From contig CAZTWL010000003.1 of the NCBI GenBank assembly GCA_964617825.1, forward strand, positions 1 to 64,000: 64,000 bases of DNA, read 5' to 3'. Position 1 is the stretch's first letter. Each line of letters begins with the position of its first letter. The notes under the pieces are model-generated. The model searched no databases, was not told the DNA's origin, and saw nothing but the letters and a program-made list of their open reading frames with translations. A program made the position numbers and the translations under genes. Below are positions 43,379 through 51,526 of this stretch, piece by piece. Origin of the DNA: VSJD01 sp964617825. Lineage in GTDB: Bacteria > Verrucomicrobiota > Kiritimatiellia > JAAZAB01.

Positions 43379-43410
43379 CCGGCGAACTTTGCCCCGCGCA
43401 AGTTCGCCGG
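43379..43410. terminator. 11-bp stem hairpin after the oxidoreductase-epimerase pair
   Basis: CCGGCGAACTT, a 10-base loop, AAGTTCGCCGG. It is placed between the epimerase stop (43353) and the convergent PP-ATPase stop (43504). The stem is strong but no T-run follows; possibly a bidirectional or Rho-aided terminator or an mRNA 3'-end stabiliser. Confidence 0.5.
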
Positions 43411-43503
43411 AATGGGCTTTGAATTTCCTTAGTATCGAATCAGGCCGCAAAAACGGCAGCGGGTTCGTGTTGGCCGGCTTTGCGCCAGCGATTTCCCTGC
43501 CCG

Positions 43504-44436
43504 TTACACGTATTCCACCGTGGCCGGGGGTTTGGGCGTCAGGTCGTAGAGGCAGCGATTGACGCCGGGAATTTCCGTGATGCGCTCGCAGATCTTGTCC
43601 AGTTTTGGCCAGGGCAGGCGGGTGGCGGTGGCGGTACGGGCGTCGGTGCTTTCGATGCAGCGCACGACGATTATCCGGCCGAACTCGCGCTTGTTGTTGC
43701 GGATGCCGGTGGCGTAATCGTTCAGCAGCACCGCCAAATATTGGAAGGCGCCGCAGCCGGCCAGCTCCTCCTCGACGATTTCCGTGGCGCGGCGCACGAG
43801 GTCCAGTTTTTCCTCGGTCACCTCGCCGACAATCCGCGCAGCCAACGCCGGGCCGGGGAACGGCATGCGCCTGGAGATTTCGATCGGCAGCCCGAGTTCG
43901 GCGGCCACGGCCCGGACCCCGTCCTTGCGCAGGGTTTTAAGCGGTTCGAGCACGGCGTAGCCATAGGCTTCTTCCGGCTTGATGCCCAGTTGGGAGAGAA
44001 TGTTGTGTTGACGCTTGATCCCGGCCACGGTTTCCTCGATGTCGGTCAGGATGGTGCCGTGCATCAGGAAATGCGCCTGGGTCTCGCGCACCATGCGCAC
44101 AAACACCTTGGCGTAGAATGTGTCCGTTATGGCCTGGCGCTTTTTCTCAGGATCGGTAATGCCCTTCAAGGCGTCCAGAAATTCCCGGCGCGCGTCAATA
44201 GTCTGCACGGGAATGCCCAGGTCGGCGAATATTTGCACGATGCGCTGGGGTTCGCCCGCGCGCATCAGGGCGTTGTCCACAAAAATCGTTTTCATCCGGC
44301 TGCCCAGCGCCCGATGGCCCAGGAGCGTCACAACCGAACTGTCCACGCCGCCGCTCAGCGCGTTAATGGCGATTCCATTGCCGACTGTCTTGCGGATCTC
44401 CGCAACCTGCTCTTCAATGAAACTTTTGGCATGCAT
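43504..44436 (-). CDS. guaA: GMP synthase ATP-pyrophosphatase subunit, lacking the amidotransferase domain
   Basis: 310 residues that correspond only to the C-terminal two thirds of bacterial GuaA. PP-loop ALSGGVDSSV, GITDPEKKRQAI, MPFPGPALAARIVGEVTEE (matching FPGPGLAIRIxGE) and the C-terminal dimerisation end YDLTPKPPATVEYV are all present. AAGGAG eight bases before the ATG at 44436 shows that the protein really starts here; no class-I glutamine amidotransferase precedes it. It converts XMP to GMP, either with a separate glutaminase subunit as in archaea or with free ammonia; a related non-GMP PP-ATPase function is possible. Confidence 0.82.
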   Translation of the reverse strand: MHAKSFIEEQVAEIRKTVGNGIAINALSGGVDSSVVTLLGHRALGSRMKTIFVDNALMRAGEPQRIVQIFADLGIPVQTIDARREFLDALKGITDPEKKRQAITDTFYAKVFVRMVRETQAHFLMHGTILTDIEETVAGIKRQHNILSQLGIKPEEAYGYAVLEPLKTLRKDGVRAVAAELGLPIEISRRMPFPGPALAARIVGEVTEEKLDLVRRATEIVEEELAGCGAFQYLAVLLNDYATGIRNNKREFGRIIVVRCIESTDARTATATRLPWPKLDKICERITEIPGVNRCLYDLTPKPPATVEYV

Positions 44437-44549
44437 GCAAAGGACTCCTTGATGGTTGGATGCTCTGTTCGATAGGGGCAGTATGCCATAATACCGGCAA
44501 AAGGAAATCATTCTCTTGCCGCGTTGCGCCCCGGACCGGGAAGCCGACA

Positions 44550-44578
44550 TTGACGCCTGCCCGTGCCGTCACTATACT
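44550..44578 (+). promoter_or_regulatory. Strong sigma-70 promoter of the LarA-ABC operon
   Basis: TTGACG, exactly 17 bases, TATACT, with the expected start about 50 bases before the LarA-like ATG at 44633. This is the best sigma-70 match I noticed in the window. Confidence 0.65.
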
Positions 44579-44632
44579 GCCGGAACTGAAAATGATGCAT
44601 ACATCGAATAGATTGGGGCGCAGCGTCAGCTC

Positions 44633-45901
44633 ATGACTATGGCCGTTTCCATTCCGGGCGACCGGGCTGAATTTCTGGGATCCCTGGTTTCCCAGTTTTG
44701 CGCGGCGCCGTTTGACGATGAGGCGATCGCTGCGGCGTTGGGCCATCCGATTTGGCCGAACGGCGCCGGGCCGGCCGTGGAGAATTGCATTCAGCCCGGC
44801 GAAACCGTTTGCCTGGTGGTCTCCGACCAGACCCGCAAGACGGCGGCGCACCGCGTTCTGCCGGTGCTCCTGCGGCGCTTGACGGGGCGGGGCTGCAAAA
44901 CGAGCGATATTTTTATCCTGGTGGCGACCGGCATCCATCGCCCGCCGACCCCGGCGGAATTGGTCAAAATCCTGGGCGCCGACCTGGCCGCAGCTTTTGC
45001 CGGCCGCATTTTTATTCATAATCCCGATGACGGAAACGGGCTGATTTCCATTGGCCGGACCCGTCGAGGACATGACGTGCGCCTTAATCGGAGAGCGGTG
45101 GAGGCGGATCGACTTGTCCTGCTTGGCGCGGCTGCCTACCATTACCATGCCGGGTTCGGCGGCGGACGCAAGTCGCTCATTCCCGGCCTGGCTGCGCGGG
45201 CGACGATTGCCTATAACCACAGCCTGACGCTCGACCCGGAACAGGATCGCATCTTCCCCGGCGTGGCCATCGGCCGCCTGGACGCCAATCCCGTGGCGGA
45301 GGAAATGCTGGAAGGCGCGCGCCTGCATCCGCCGGATTTCATCGTCAATACGGTATTGACGCCGGATGGGCAATTGGCCGGAGTCTTTGCGGGAGATCTT
45401 GACCTGGCGCATCGGGCCGCATGCCGGTTAGTGGAAAAAATCGACCGAGTGGATATCAGCCGGAAAGCGGATTTGGTCGTGGCCGATGCCGGCGGGGCCG
45501 GCAACTGGATTCAGGCCCATAAGGCGCTGTTCAATGCCTCGCAGGCGATTCAGGAAGCCGGACTGGTTGTTTTGAATGCGCCTTGTTCTGAAGGACTCGG
45601 CAACGAGCGTTTCCGCTACTGGATTACACAGCCTTCGTTGGCCGAAATTTACCGTGGTTTGCGGCAAAGTCCCGAAGTCAACGGCCAGACGGCCTTGTCC
45701 ACGCGTTTGCGCGGCGCGCGCGCGATCCTGGTTACCGGGATGAATGCGCGGGATGTAGCTGACTTGCGGATCGCGACTGCGCCGGATCAGGAGTCGGCCG
45801 TCCGGTTGGCGCTCGACGAGCTGGCGCGGGCGGGCATCAAGCGGCCGACATATTACCTGATGCCGGAAGCGATGGCGGTTGTGCCGTTTTTTGGAAAGTA
45901 G
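44633..45901 (+). CDS. LarA-family nickel-pincer racemase-like protein (DUF2088)
   Basis: 422 residues. LarA enzymes racemise or epimerise 2-hydroxy acids with a nickel-pincer nucleotide. Signature elements: VSDQTRKTAA, LVATGIHRPPTPAE (His), AAYHYHAGFGGGRKSLIPGL (His and Lys) and AYNHSLTLD (His), which are the expected cofactor-binding and catalytic residues. It is the first gene of a run with peptide-type ABC permeases, unusual for LarA; the substrate may therefore be an imported hydroxy acid (inferred). The cofactor genes larB, larC and larE are not in the window. Confidence 0.8.
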   Translation: MTMAVSIPGDRAEFLGSLVSQFCAAPFDDEAIAAALGHPIWPNGAGPAVENCIQPGETVCLVVSDQTRKTAAHRVLPVLLRRLTGRGCKTSDIFILVATGIHRPPTPAELVKILGADLAAAFAGRIFIHNPDDGNGLISIGRTRRGHDVRLNRRAVEADRLVLLGAAAYHYHAGFGGGRKSLIPGLAARATIAYNHSLTLDPEQDRIFPGVAIGRLDANPVAEEMLEGARLHPPDFIVNTVLTPDGQLAGVFAGDLDLAHRAACRLVEKIDRVDISRKADLVVADAGGAGNWIQAHKALFNASQAIQEAGLVVLNAPCSEGLGNERFRYWITQPSLAEIYRGLRQSPEVNGQTALSTRLRGARAILVTGMNARDVADLRIATAPDQESAVRLALDELARAGIKRPTYYLMPEAMAVVPFFGK

Positions 45902-45933
45902 CTCCGGCGGTTATCCTATCCAAGAGATAAAAA

Positions 45934-47310
45934 ATGTTGCGTTTTGTTATACGTCGAATTCTCCAAATGATCCCGACCGTTTTCGGGGTGATTGTGATCA
46001 CCTTCATTCTCTTCAATATCGTCGGCGGCAGCCCGGCCGCCATGACGCTCGGCAAAAATATTTCGCCCAAGGCGCTGGAGGAATTCGATGAACAGCGCGG
46101 CTTCAACAAGCCGCTGCTGGTGGGCCGTTGGAGCGCGACGCGGGCGTATGAGGATACGACCTTTAACCGCAATGCCGGACCGTGGCGCCAGGTCGAGGGG
46201 GCCGCCTACAACGCGCCCCGGCGTTGGGAACCGGGCGCGATTACGCTGGCGCCCGGCAAGGACTATGCCCTGCCGCTGGCCTTCCCGCTGAAGGCCCAAA
46301 CGAATTATCGCTGGAGCCTAAAATACCGCCTGCGCGCGGGGGCGGCGTCTTTCAGGATTGCGCGCGCTTATCGGGCTGCTGAAACGGAAGGCGGCAGCGT
46401 CGAACGCCAAACCCGGTTTCTGGCTGCGAACGATGCCTGGCAGACGATCGAACTGCCCTTCAATACCGGGTTGAAATCTGCAGCCCTTAAAATGGCGTTG
46501 CATGTCGAAGGCGGGCCTCTGGAAATCCGCGCGCTCAAGTTACGGCGGCAGAACGCGAATTGGTTCGATACCCAGTTTGTGTTTTACCTTGGGCAGATTG
46601 CGCGCTTCGACTTCGGCAAATCCAATTTTACCAACCAGCGCGTTTCTCAGATGCTGAAAGACGGCATCGTGCCCTCGCTCTGCCTGACCGTGCCGATTTT
46701 TCTCGTTGGGCTGGTCGTGGCGGTCAGCATTTCCCTGCTGTGCGCTTTTTTCCGGAACACTTTCGTGGACCGCTCGATTGTGGTGATCGCGGTGGTGCTG
46801 ATGAGCGTTAACTACCTGATTTGGATAATCTTTGGCCAATACCTGCTGGGCTATCGCTGGAACTGGTTCCCATTGTGGGGCTTCGAATCATGGGCTTTTC
46901 TGCTCCTGCCGGTATTGATCGGCGTGGTCAGCGGCTTGGGTGAAAGTGTCCGTTTTTACCGCACCATCATGCTGGACGAGATGTACCGGGATTACGTGCG
47001 CACGGCCTTTGCCAAGGGCGTAAGCCGTTCGGGAGTTTTATTCAAGCATGTCTTGAAAAACGGCATGATCCCGATTCTGACCAATGTGGTCATTGCCATT
47101 CCCTTTCTCTATACCGGGAGTCTGCTGCTCGAAAGTTTCTTCGGTATTCCCGGTCTGGGCCATATGAGTATTGACGCGGTCAATTATTCCGACGTGGACG
47201 TTATCCGCGCCATCGTGCTGATCGGCGCGATCCTGTATGTGATCGCCAATCTGGCGACCGATCTGTGTTACGCGTTCTTCGATCCGCGGGTAAAACTCGG
47301 GAGCAATTGA
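45934..47310 (+). CDS. DppB/OppB-type ABC permease with a large extracytoplasmic insertion
   Basis: 458 residues, against about 310-340 usual. The N-terminus is typical (FVIRRILQMIPTVFGVIVITFILFN), and the second half is a normal permease (DGIVPSLCLTVPIFLVGL, EAA loop YRDYVRTAFAKGVSRSGVLF, SLLLESFFGIPGLG, FFDPRVKLG). Between about 64 and 210, in the first periplasmic loop, lies an extra domain rich in beta strands (YRWSLKYRLRAGAASF, AWQTIELPFNT, GPLEIRALKLRR) that resembles a carbohydrate-binding jelly roll. It partners with 47330-48412 and the ATPases at 49490 and 50431. Confidence 0.88.
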   Translation: MLRFVIRRILQMIPTVFGVIVITFILFNIVGGSPAAMTLGKNISPKALEEFDEQRGFNKPLLVGRWSATRAYEDTTFNRNAGPWRQVEGAAYNAPRRWEPGAITLAPGKDYALPLAFPLKAQTNYRWSLKYRLRAGAASFRIARAYRAAETEGGSVERQTRFLAANDAWQTIELPFNTGLKSAALKMALHVEGGPLEIRALKLRRQNANWFDTQFVFYLGQIARFDFGKSNFTNQRVSQMLKDGIVPSLCLTVPIFLVGLVVAVSISLLCAFFRNTFVDRSIVVIAVVLMSVNYLIWIIFGQYLLGYRWNWFPLWGFESWAFLLLPVLIGVVSGLGESVRFYRTIMLDEMYRDYVRTAFAKGVSRSGVLFKHVLKNGMIPILTNVVIAIPFLYTGSLLLESFFGIPGLGHMSIDAVNYSDVDVIRAIVLIGAILYVIANLATDLCYAFFDPRVKLGSN

Positions 47311-47329
47311 GCGCTTTAACGATTCGGCG

Positions 47330-48412
47330 ATGGGGAGGATGAAGAAGGTGCATATTCGATTGCCAGGTTTTTTAAAGCGCTCAACGACCGAAGCGCGCGA
47401 TTGCTCCGTTTCTTCCCGTTCTCTTTGGGGAGATGCCTGGCGGCAATTGCGCCGCGACCGGATTGCCGTGGCGTCTTTCTGGGTCATTGTCGTCTATCTG
47501 GCGATGGCGCTCTATGGCGAGGGGGTGTTCTGGTATTTTCACTGGAAGGATATGCCGCCATCCTACCAGCAGACCAATTTGCGCGAGGAATATCTCGCGC
47601 CGAGCATCTTCCGGCATCCGTTTGCGTCCGTTGCGATTACCAATCAGGATGCGATCGCCTCCTCCCGGGGCGATTGCGGCAATCGGCCCGGCGGGATTGC
47701 CCGGTTCTGCGCCGGCTTGCGCGCGCTGGCCCATCATCCGTTCGGCACGGACAACCTGGGACGCGATGTTTTCCAGCGCACGGTCCAGGGCGCGCGCATT
47801 GCTTTCCAGGTCGGGATAATTACGTCATGCATTGCCATTCCCATCGGCGTGCTGCTCGGGTGCCTGGCCGGATATTTTGGAGGCAAGACGGATGATTTCG
47901 TGGTCTGGCTATATTCCACCTTCTCGTCCATCCCCGGGCTGCTCTTTATTCTGGCCATTGCGATGGTTGTCGGCAAGGGACTGCTGGGCGTGTACTTGGG
48001 CATCGGGCTGACGACTTGGGTCAACTTGTGCCGGCTGATCCGGGGCGAGGTGATGAAACACAAGACGCGTCCTTACGTGCAGGCCGCGCATGTTTTGGGA
48101 CTGGGGGACTTCCGGATCATATTCCGGCACATCCTGCCCAATGTATTTCATATCGTCATTATTACCTTTTCGCTTCGCTTCCCGGCCGCCATTTCCACAG
48201 AAGTCTTCTTGAGCTTCCTGGGTATCGGCGTGCAAGGCGAGCCCTCCTGGGGGATCATGATCAGCAACGCGCGTCTGCGCCTGTGGCAGGGCGTGTGGTG
48301 GGAAATTACCTTTGTGACCGCGGCGATTTTTTTCATTGTGCTGGCGTTTAATTTGCTGGGCGATGCGTTAAGGGACGCCCTTGACCCGCGCTTGCGAACC
48401 AGCGAGCGCTGA
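47330..48412 (+). CDS. DppC/OppC-type ABC permease
   Basis: 360 residues. Contains the family motif HHPFGTDNLGRDVFQRTVQG before transmembrane helix 2, the EAA-like loop YVQAAHVLGLGDFRIIFRHILPN, and the end LNLLGDALRDALDPRLR. An extended N-terminal periplasmic loop (about 45-120) precedes the motif. ATG at 47330 and 47339 and GTG at 47348 are possible; GGGGAGG (47333-47338) is best spaced for the GTG. It forms the translocation pore with the DppB-like protein. Confidence 0.9.
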   Translation: MGRMKKVHIRLPGFLKRSTTEARDCSVSSRSLWGDAWRQLRRDRIAVASFWVIVVYLAMALYGEGVFWYFHWKDMPPSYQQTNLREEYLAPSIFRHPFASVAITNQDAIASSRGDCGNRPGGIARFCAGLRALAHHPFGTDNLGRDVFQRTVQGARIAFQVGIITSCIAIPIGVLLGCLAGYFGGKTDDFVVWLYSTFSSIPGLLFILAIAMVVGKGLLGVYLGIGLTTWVNLCRLIRGEVMKHKTRPYVQAAHVLGLGDFRIIFRHILPNVFHIVIITFSLRFPAAISTEVFLSFLGIGVQGEPSWGIMISNARLRLWQGVWWEITFVTAAIFFIVLAFNLLGDALRDALDPRLRTSER

Positions 48413-48419
48413 GAAAACA

Positions 48420-48447
48420 GGCTGTGGGCTGAAGGCTGCAGACTGTA
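48420..48447. repeat. Four degenerate heptamers (consensus GGCTGNA)
   Basis: GGCTGTG-GGCTGAA-GGCTGCA-GACTGTA in exact seven-base register, placed directly after the DppC stop. Confidence 0.6.
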
Positions 48448-48453
48448 GGAAAG

Positions 48454-48786
48454 TCAGGCCGGGCCGCGCCGGGCGCGGCAGAATTGCTCCTCCCCCGGGA
48501 TGTGCCAGGTGGCGGGATAATCGCGGCATTGCCGGGGTTTGACGCTCTGGATGCGGCATTGGTTGGCCTGCAGGAAGATGCAGGCGCCATCGGCCGCTTC
48601 CGCCAGGACAAGCCCGGAGCGATTGGCGCGCAGACGGGTATAGGCGTCCGTGAAGTCATGGACCGCCAGGCGCAGGAAACGGGCGATGGCTTCGGTTTCA
48701 TCGTCCCGCAGGCGCACGTCGCCCGGCTGGCGGCAGCAGGCGCCGCACCGGCTGCAGGCGACGGGAGTTGATGTCTGGTCGGGCAT
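48454..48786 (-). CDS. YkgJ-type cysteine-cluster protein
   Basis: 110 residues. The N-terminal CSRCGACC (CxxCxxCC) and downstream Cys (CIFLQANQCRIQSVKPRQCRDYP) match the PF03692 family, thought to bind zinc or iron-sulphur. The ATG at 48786 is preferred to the TTG at 48822. It is on the opposite strand from the ABC transporter genes and divides them, with its start only 35 bases from the HAD gene start. Confidence 0.8.
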   Translation of the reverse strand: MPDQTSTPVACSRCGACCRQPGDVRLRDDETEAIARFLRLAVHDFTDAYTRLRANRSGLVLAEAADGACIFLQANQCRIQSVKPRQCRDYPATWHIPGEEQFCRARRGPA

Positions 48787-48821
48787 GGGACTGATGGTAT
48801 AAAGTTGCGAAAATATTTTCA

Positions 48822-49448
48822 ATGAATTCCATTCGCGCAGTTTTATTCGATTTTGACGGCACCCTGACGTTGCCGGGGAGCATTGATTTTGCCGGGATCA
48901 AAAAGGTGATCAATTGTCCGGGCGATGTGCCCATTCTGGAGTTCATCGAGGGGCTGTCGTCAGCGGTTGACCGGAGCCGGGCATGGCGGGTTCTGGAAGA
49001 ATTCGAAGACGATGCCGCAAGGCGTTCCCTGCCCAACGTCGGCGCCGAGGATCTTGTCCTGTTCCTGAAACGCCACCGTATCCGGCGAGGTATTCTTACA
49101 CGCAATCGGCATGCCTCGGTGGAAACGGCGCTCGGTAATTTTGCCCGTTTGGGTCTGGCGGATTTTAATGTCATTGTCACGCGCGACCATGTGCAACGGG
49201 CCAAACCCGATCCCGAAGGGGTCCTGTTGGCCGCCCGTCGCCTGCGTGTGCCGGCTGCGGCCCTGATGATGGTGGGCGATTACCGGTTCGATGTCGAGGC
49301 CGGCCAGCGCGCTGGAGCGGCCACTGTTTTTCTGGAAAGTTCACTGACTACGCGGCGTCCCGATCCGCCGGCGGACTGGACGGTGCACGCGTTAAGCGAA
49401 GTCGCGGAAATCATCAAAAAAGAAATTAAAGATTCCAAATTCCAATGA
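48822..49448 (+). CDS. HAD-superfamily hydrolase (phosphoglycolate phosphatase-like)
   Basis: 208 residues. Motif I LFDFDGTLT (nucleophile Asp), motif II region GILTRNRH, motif III Lys in RAKPDPEGV and motif IV MMVGDYRFDVEAGQRAGA are all present, with a small helical cap. Substrate unknown: a small phosphorylated metabolite. The stop overlaps a potential upstream start of the next ATPase gene. It is divergent from the YkgJ-like gene. Confidence 0.88.
   Translation: MNSIRAVLFDFDGTLTLPGSIDFAGIKKVINCPGDVPILEFIEGLSSAVDRSRAWRVLEEFEDDAARRSLPNVGAEDLVLFLKRHRIRRGILTRNRHASVETALGNFARLGLADFNVIVTRDHVQRAKPDPEGVLLAARRLRVPAAALMMVGDYRFDVEAGQRAGAATVFLESSLTTRRPDPPADWTVHALSEVAEIIKKEIKDSKFQ
49425..49445. repeat. 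Degenerate heptamers at the HAD-ATPase junction
   Basis: ATTCCAA occurs twice in tandem (49431-49444), preceded by similar AATTAAAG sequence; it codes the last residues of the HAD protein. Confidence 0.4.
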
Positions 49449-49489
49449 ATGGGGAAAACAAATTTGGAGTTTATTCTAAGCGAGTGGTC

Positions 49490-50449
49490 ATGAAGGATCC
49501 CATCCTTGCTGTAAACCGGCTCAGCGTATGTTTCCGGACGCGGACGGAGCCGATCATGGCGGTGAGCGACGTTTCGTTCGATGTCGCGCCGGGCGAAACC
49601 GTTGCCTTGGTGGGCGAGAGCGGCTGCGGCAAGAGCGTCAGTGCGCTGGCCCTGACCAGGCTGGTGGCCGAGCCCGGTTATGTGGCCGGCGGCGCCATTC
49701 GGTTTGCCGGTTGCGACGTTCTGGCCATGGACCGCTCCCGTTTGCGCCGGCTGCGCGGCGCGGAGATTGCCTATATTTTTCAGGAACCGTCCAATTCGCT
49801 CAATCCCGTTTTCCGTGTCGGCTGGCAAATTGCCGAGGCGCTCCGCCTGCATCGCCCGGGAATCGACATTCGTGAAGAAGTTATCGGTCTGCTGCGCCGT
49901 GTCGGCCTGCCTGATCCCGAGCATCGGCTGAACGCCTATCCCCATGAGCTGAGCGGCGGAATGCAGCAGCGCGTCATGATTGCCATGGCCCTGGCCTGCC
50001 GGCCGCGCCTGCTGGTGGCCGACGAGCCCACCACGGCCCTGGATGTCACAATCCAGGCGCAGATTCTGGACCTGTTGGGCCGTTTGCAGGCGGAGTCCGG
50101 CATGGCCGTTTTGTTGATTACCCATAATCTGGGCCTGGTGGCCGGCGTGGCCCGCCGGGTGAATGTCATGTATGCCGGGCGCATTGTGGAACGGGGGCCG
50201 GTCGCGACCGTTTTAAGACGGCCGGCGCATCCCTACACGCTTGGGCTCATGGCCGCCGTGCCGCGTTTGAGCGGCGGCAAAACCCGCATGGCCGGAATTC
50301 CCGGCGTTGTGCCCAATCCGGCGCATTTGCCTTCGGGCTGTCCGTTTCACCCGCGCTGTTCGAAGGCCCGGCCGCTATGCAGTCAACAGGATCCGATCGA
50401 AACAATTATAACAGAGGACCATCGGGTACGATGTCACTTTTGGAAATAA
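49490..50449 (+). CDS. DppD/OppD-type ABC transporter ATPase
   Basis: 319 residues from the ATG at 49490 (an upstream ATG at 49445 overlaps the HAD stop and is possible). Walker A GESGCGKSVS, Q-loop FQEPSNSLNP, signature LSGGMQQRVMIAMAL, Walker B LLVADEPTTALD and switch His ITHNLG are intact. The C-terminal oligopeptide extension has the Cys cluster CPFHPRCSKARPLC, which in this family binds an iron-sulphur cluster. It powers the transporter with 50431-51396. Confidence 0.93.
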   Translation: MKDPILAVNRLSVCFRTRTEPIMAVSDVSFDVAPGETVALVGESGCGKSVSALALTRLVAEPGYVAGGAIRFAGCDVLAMDRSRLRRLRGAEIAYIFQEPSNSLNPVFRVGWQIAEALRLHRPGIDIREEVIGLLRRVGLPDPEHRLNAYPHELSGGMQQRVMIAMALACRPRLLVADEPTTALDVTIQAQILDLLGRLQAESGMAVLLITHNLGLVAGVARRVNVMYAGRIVERGPVATVLRRPAHPYTLGLMAAVPRLSGGKTRMAGIPGVVPNPAHLPSGCPFHPRCSKARPLCSQQDPIETIITEDHRVRCHFWK

Positions 50450-51396
50450 CCGATCTGCATGTTCATTTCAATGCCGGGCGCCGTCATGAAGTGCGCGCGG
50501 TCAACGGCGTCTCGTTGGCCGTCGAACGCGGCGAGAGCGTGGGCCTCGTCGGCGAGAGCGGTTGCGGCAAAAGCACGCTGGGCAATGCCGTCCTGCGGCT
50601 GGCGCCGGTCCGGTCCGGTGGCATCCGTTTCGAAGACCAAAACGTGCTGGCGCTCGCGCGCCGGGCTCTTTTCCGCTACCGTCGCCGGGCGCAAATGATT
50701 TTTCAGGATCCGTACGGATCGCTCAACCCGCGCCTGTCGATCGGCGCGGCGCTTGAGGAATGCCTGGCCGTCCACCGGCTGGGCACCCGCCTGGAGCGCA
50801 GGCAGCGCGTGCGGGATCTGTTGCAGACGGTCGGGCTCGATCCCGATTATGCTGCGCGTTATCCCCACGAGTTCAGCGGCGGCCAGCGCCAGCGTGTCGG
50901 CATTGCCCGCGCCCTGGCGCTGGATCCGGTTTTTGTCATCGCCGACGAGCCGGTCTCGGCGCTGGATGTTTCCGTGCAGGCTCAAATCCTGAACTTGTTG
51001 AAGGACCTTCAGCAGGCGCGGGGGTTGACGTATCTGTTCGTTGCCCATGACCTGGCGGTGGTCCGCTATATGTGCGACCGCATCCTGGTCATGTACGCCG
51101 GGCGGATCGTTGAAGTGGCGGGAGGGGAGGCGCTCTTCGAACGCCCTGCGCATCCTTATACGCAGGCCTTGTTGAACGCCGTGCCGGATGTGGAAAAAGG
51201 ATTGCAGGCGCGCGCTGCAGGCGCGCGCCTGGATATCGTCAAAGGTGAAGTGCCGACGGCCGCCTCGAATCCGGCGGGATGTCCCTTCCATCCCCGCTGC
51301 CCGCATGCCAGGGACCTGTGCCGCAGGGAAATGCCGGACGAGCGCGAGGTAGCTCCGGGCCATATGAGCCGCTGCCATTTTGCCGGGAAACTGTAG
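50431..51396 (+). CDS. DppF/OppF-type ABC transporter ATPase
   Basis: 321 residues; the start lies within the previous gene (19-base overlap). Walker A GESGCGKSTL, Q-loop FQDPYGSLNPR, signature FSGGQRQRVGIARAL, Walker B FVIADEPVSALD and switch VAHDLA are intact, with the C-terminal CPFHPRCPHARDLC cluster. It is the partner ATPase of the DppD-like protein. No solute-binding protein gene accompanies the set. Confidence 0.93.
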   Translation: MSLLEITDLHVHFNAGRRHEVRAVNGVSLAVERGESVGLVGESGCGKSTLGNAVLRLAPVRSGGIRFEDQNVLALARRALFRYRRRAQMIFQDPYGSLNPRLSIGAALEECLAVHRLGTRLERRQRVRDLLQTVGLDPDYAARYPHEFSGGQRQRVGIARALALDPVFVIADEPVSALDVSVQAQILNLLKDLQQARGLTYLFVAHDLAVVRYMCDRILVMYAGRIVEVAGGEALFERPAHPYTQALLNAVPDVEKGLQARAAGARLDIVKGEVPTAASNPAGCPFHPRCPHARDLCRREMPDEREVAPGHMSRCHFAGKL

Positions 51397-51526
51397 ATGT
51401 GGCAACAGGTGTCATGATAAATGATGAAAAACGAGTGAATTAACAATCAGAAATAATGCCGGCAAAGTGCGGCAATGTCATTGAAAAACAAAGCGAAAAA
51501 AATCAAACAATCAGGATATTATTTCC

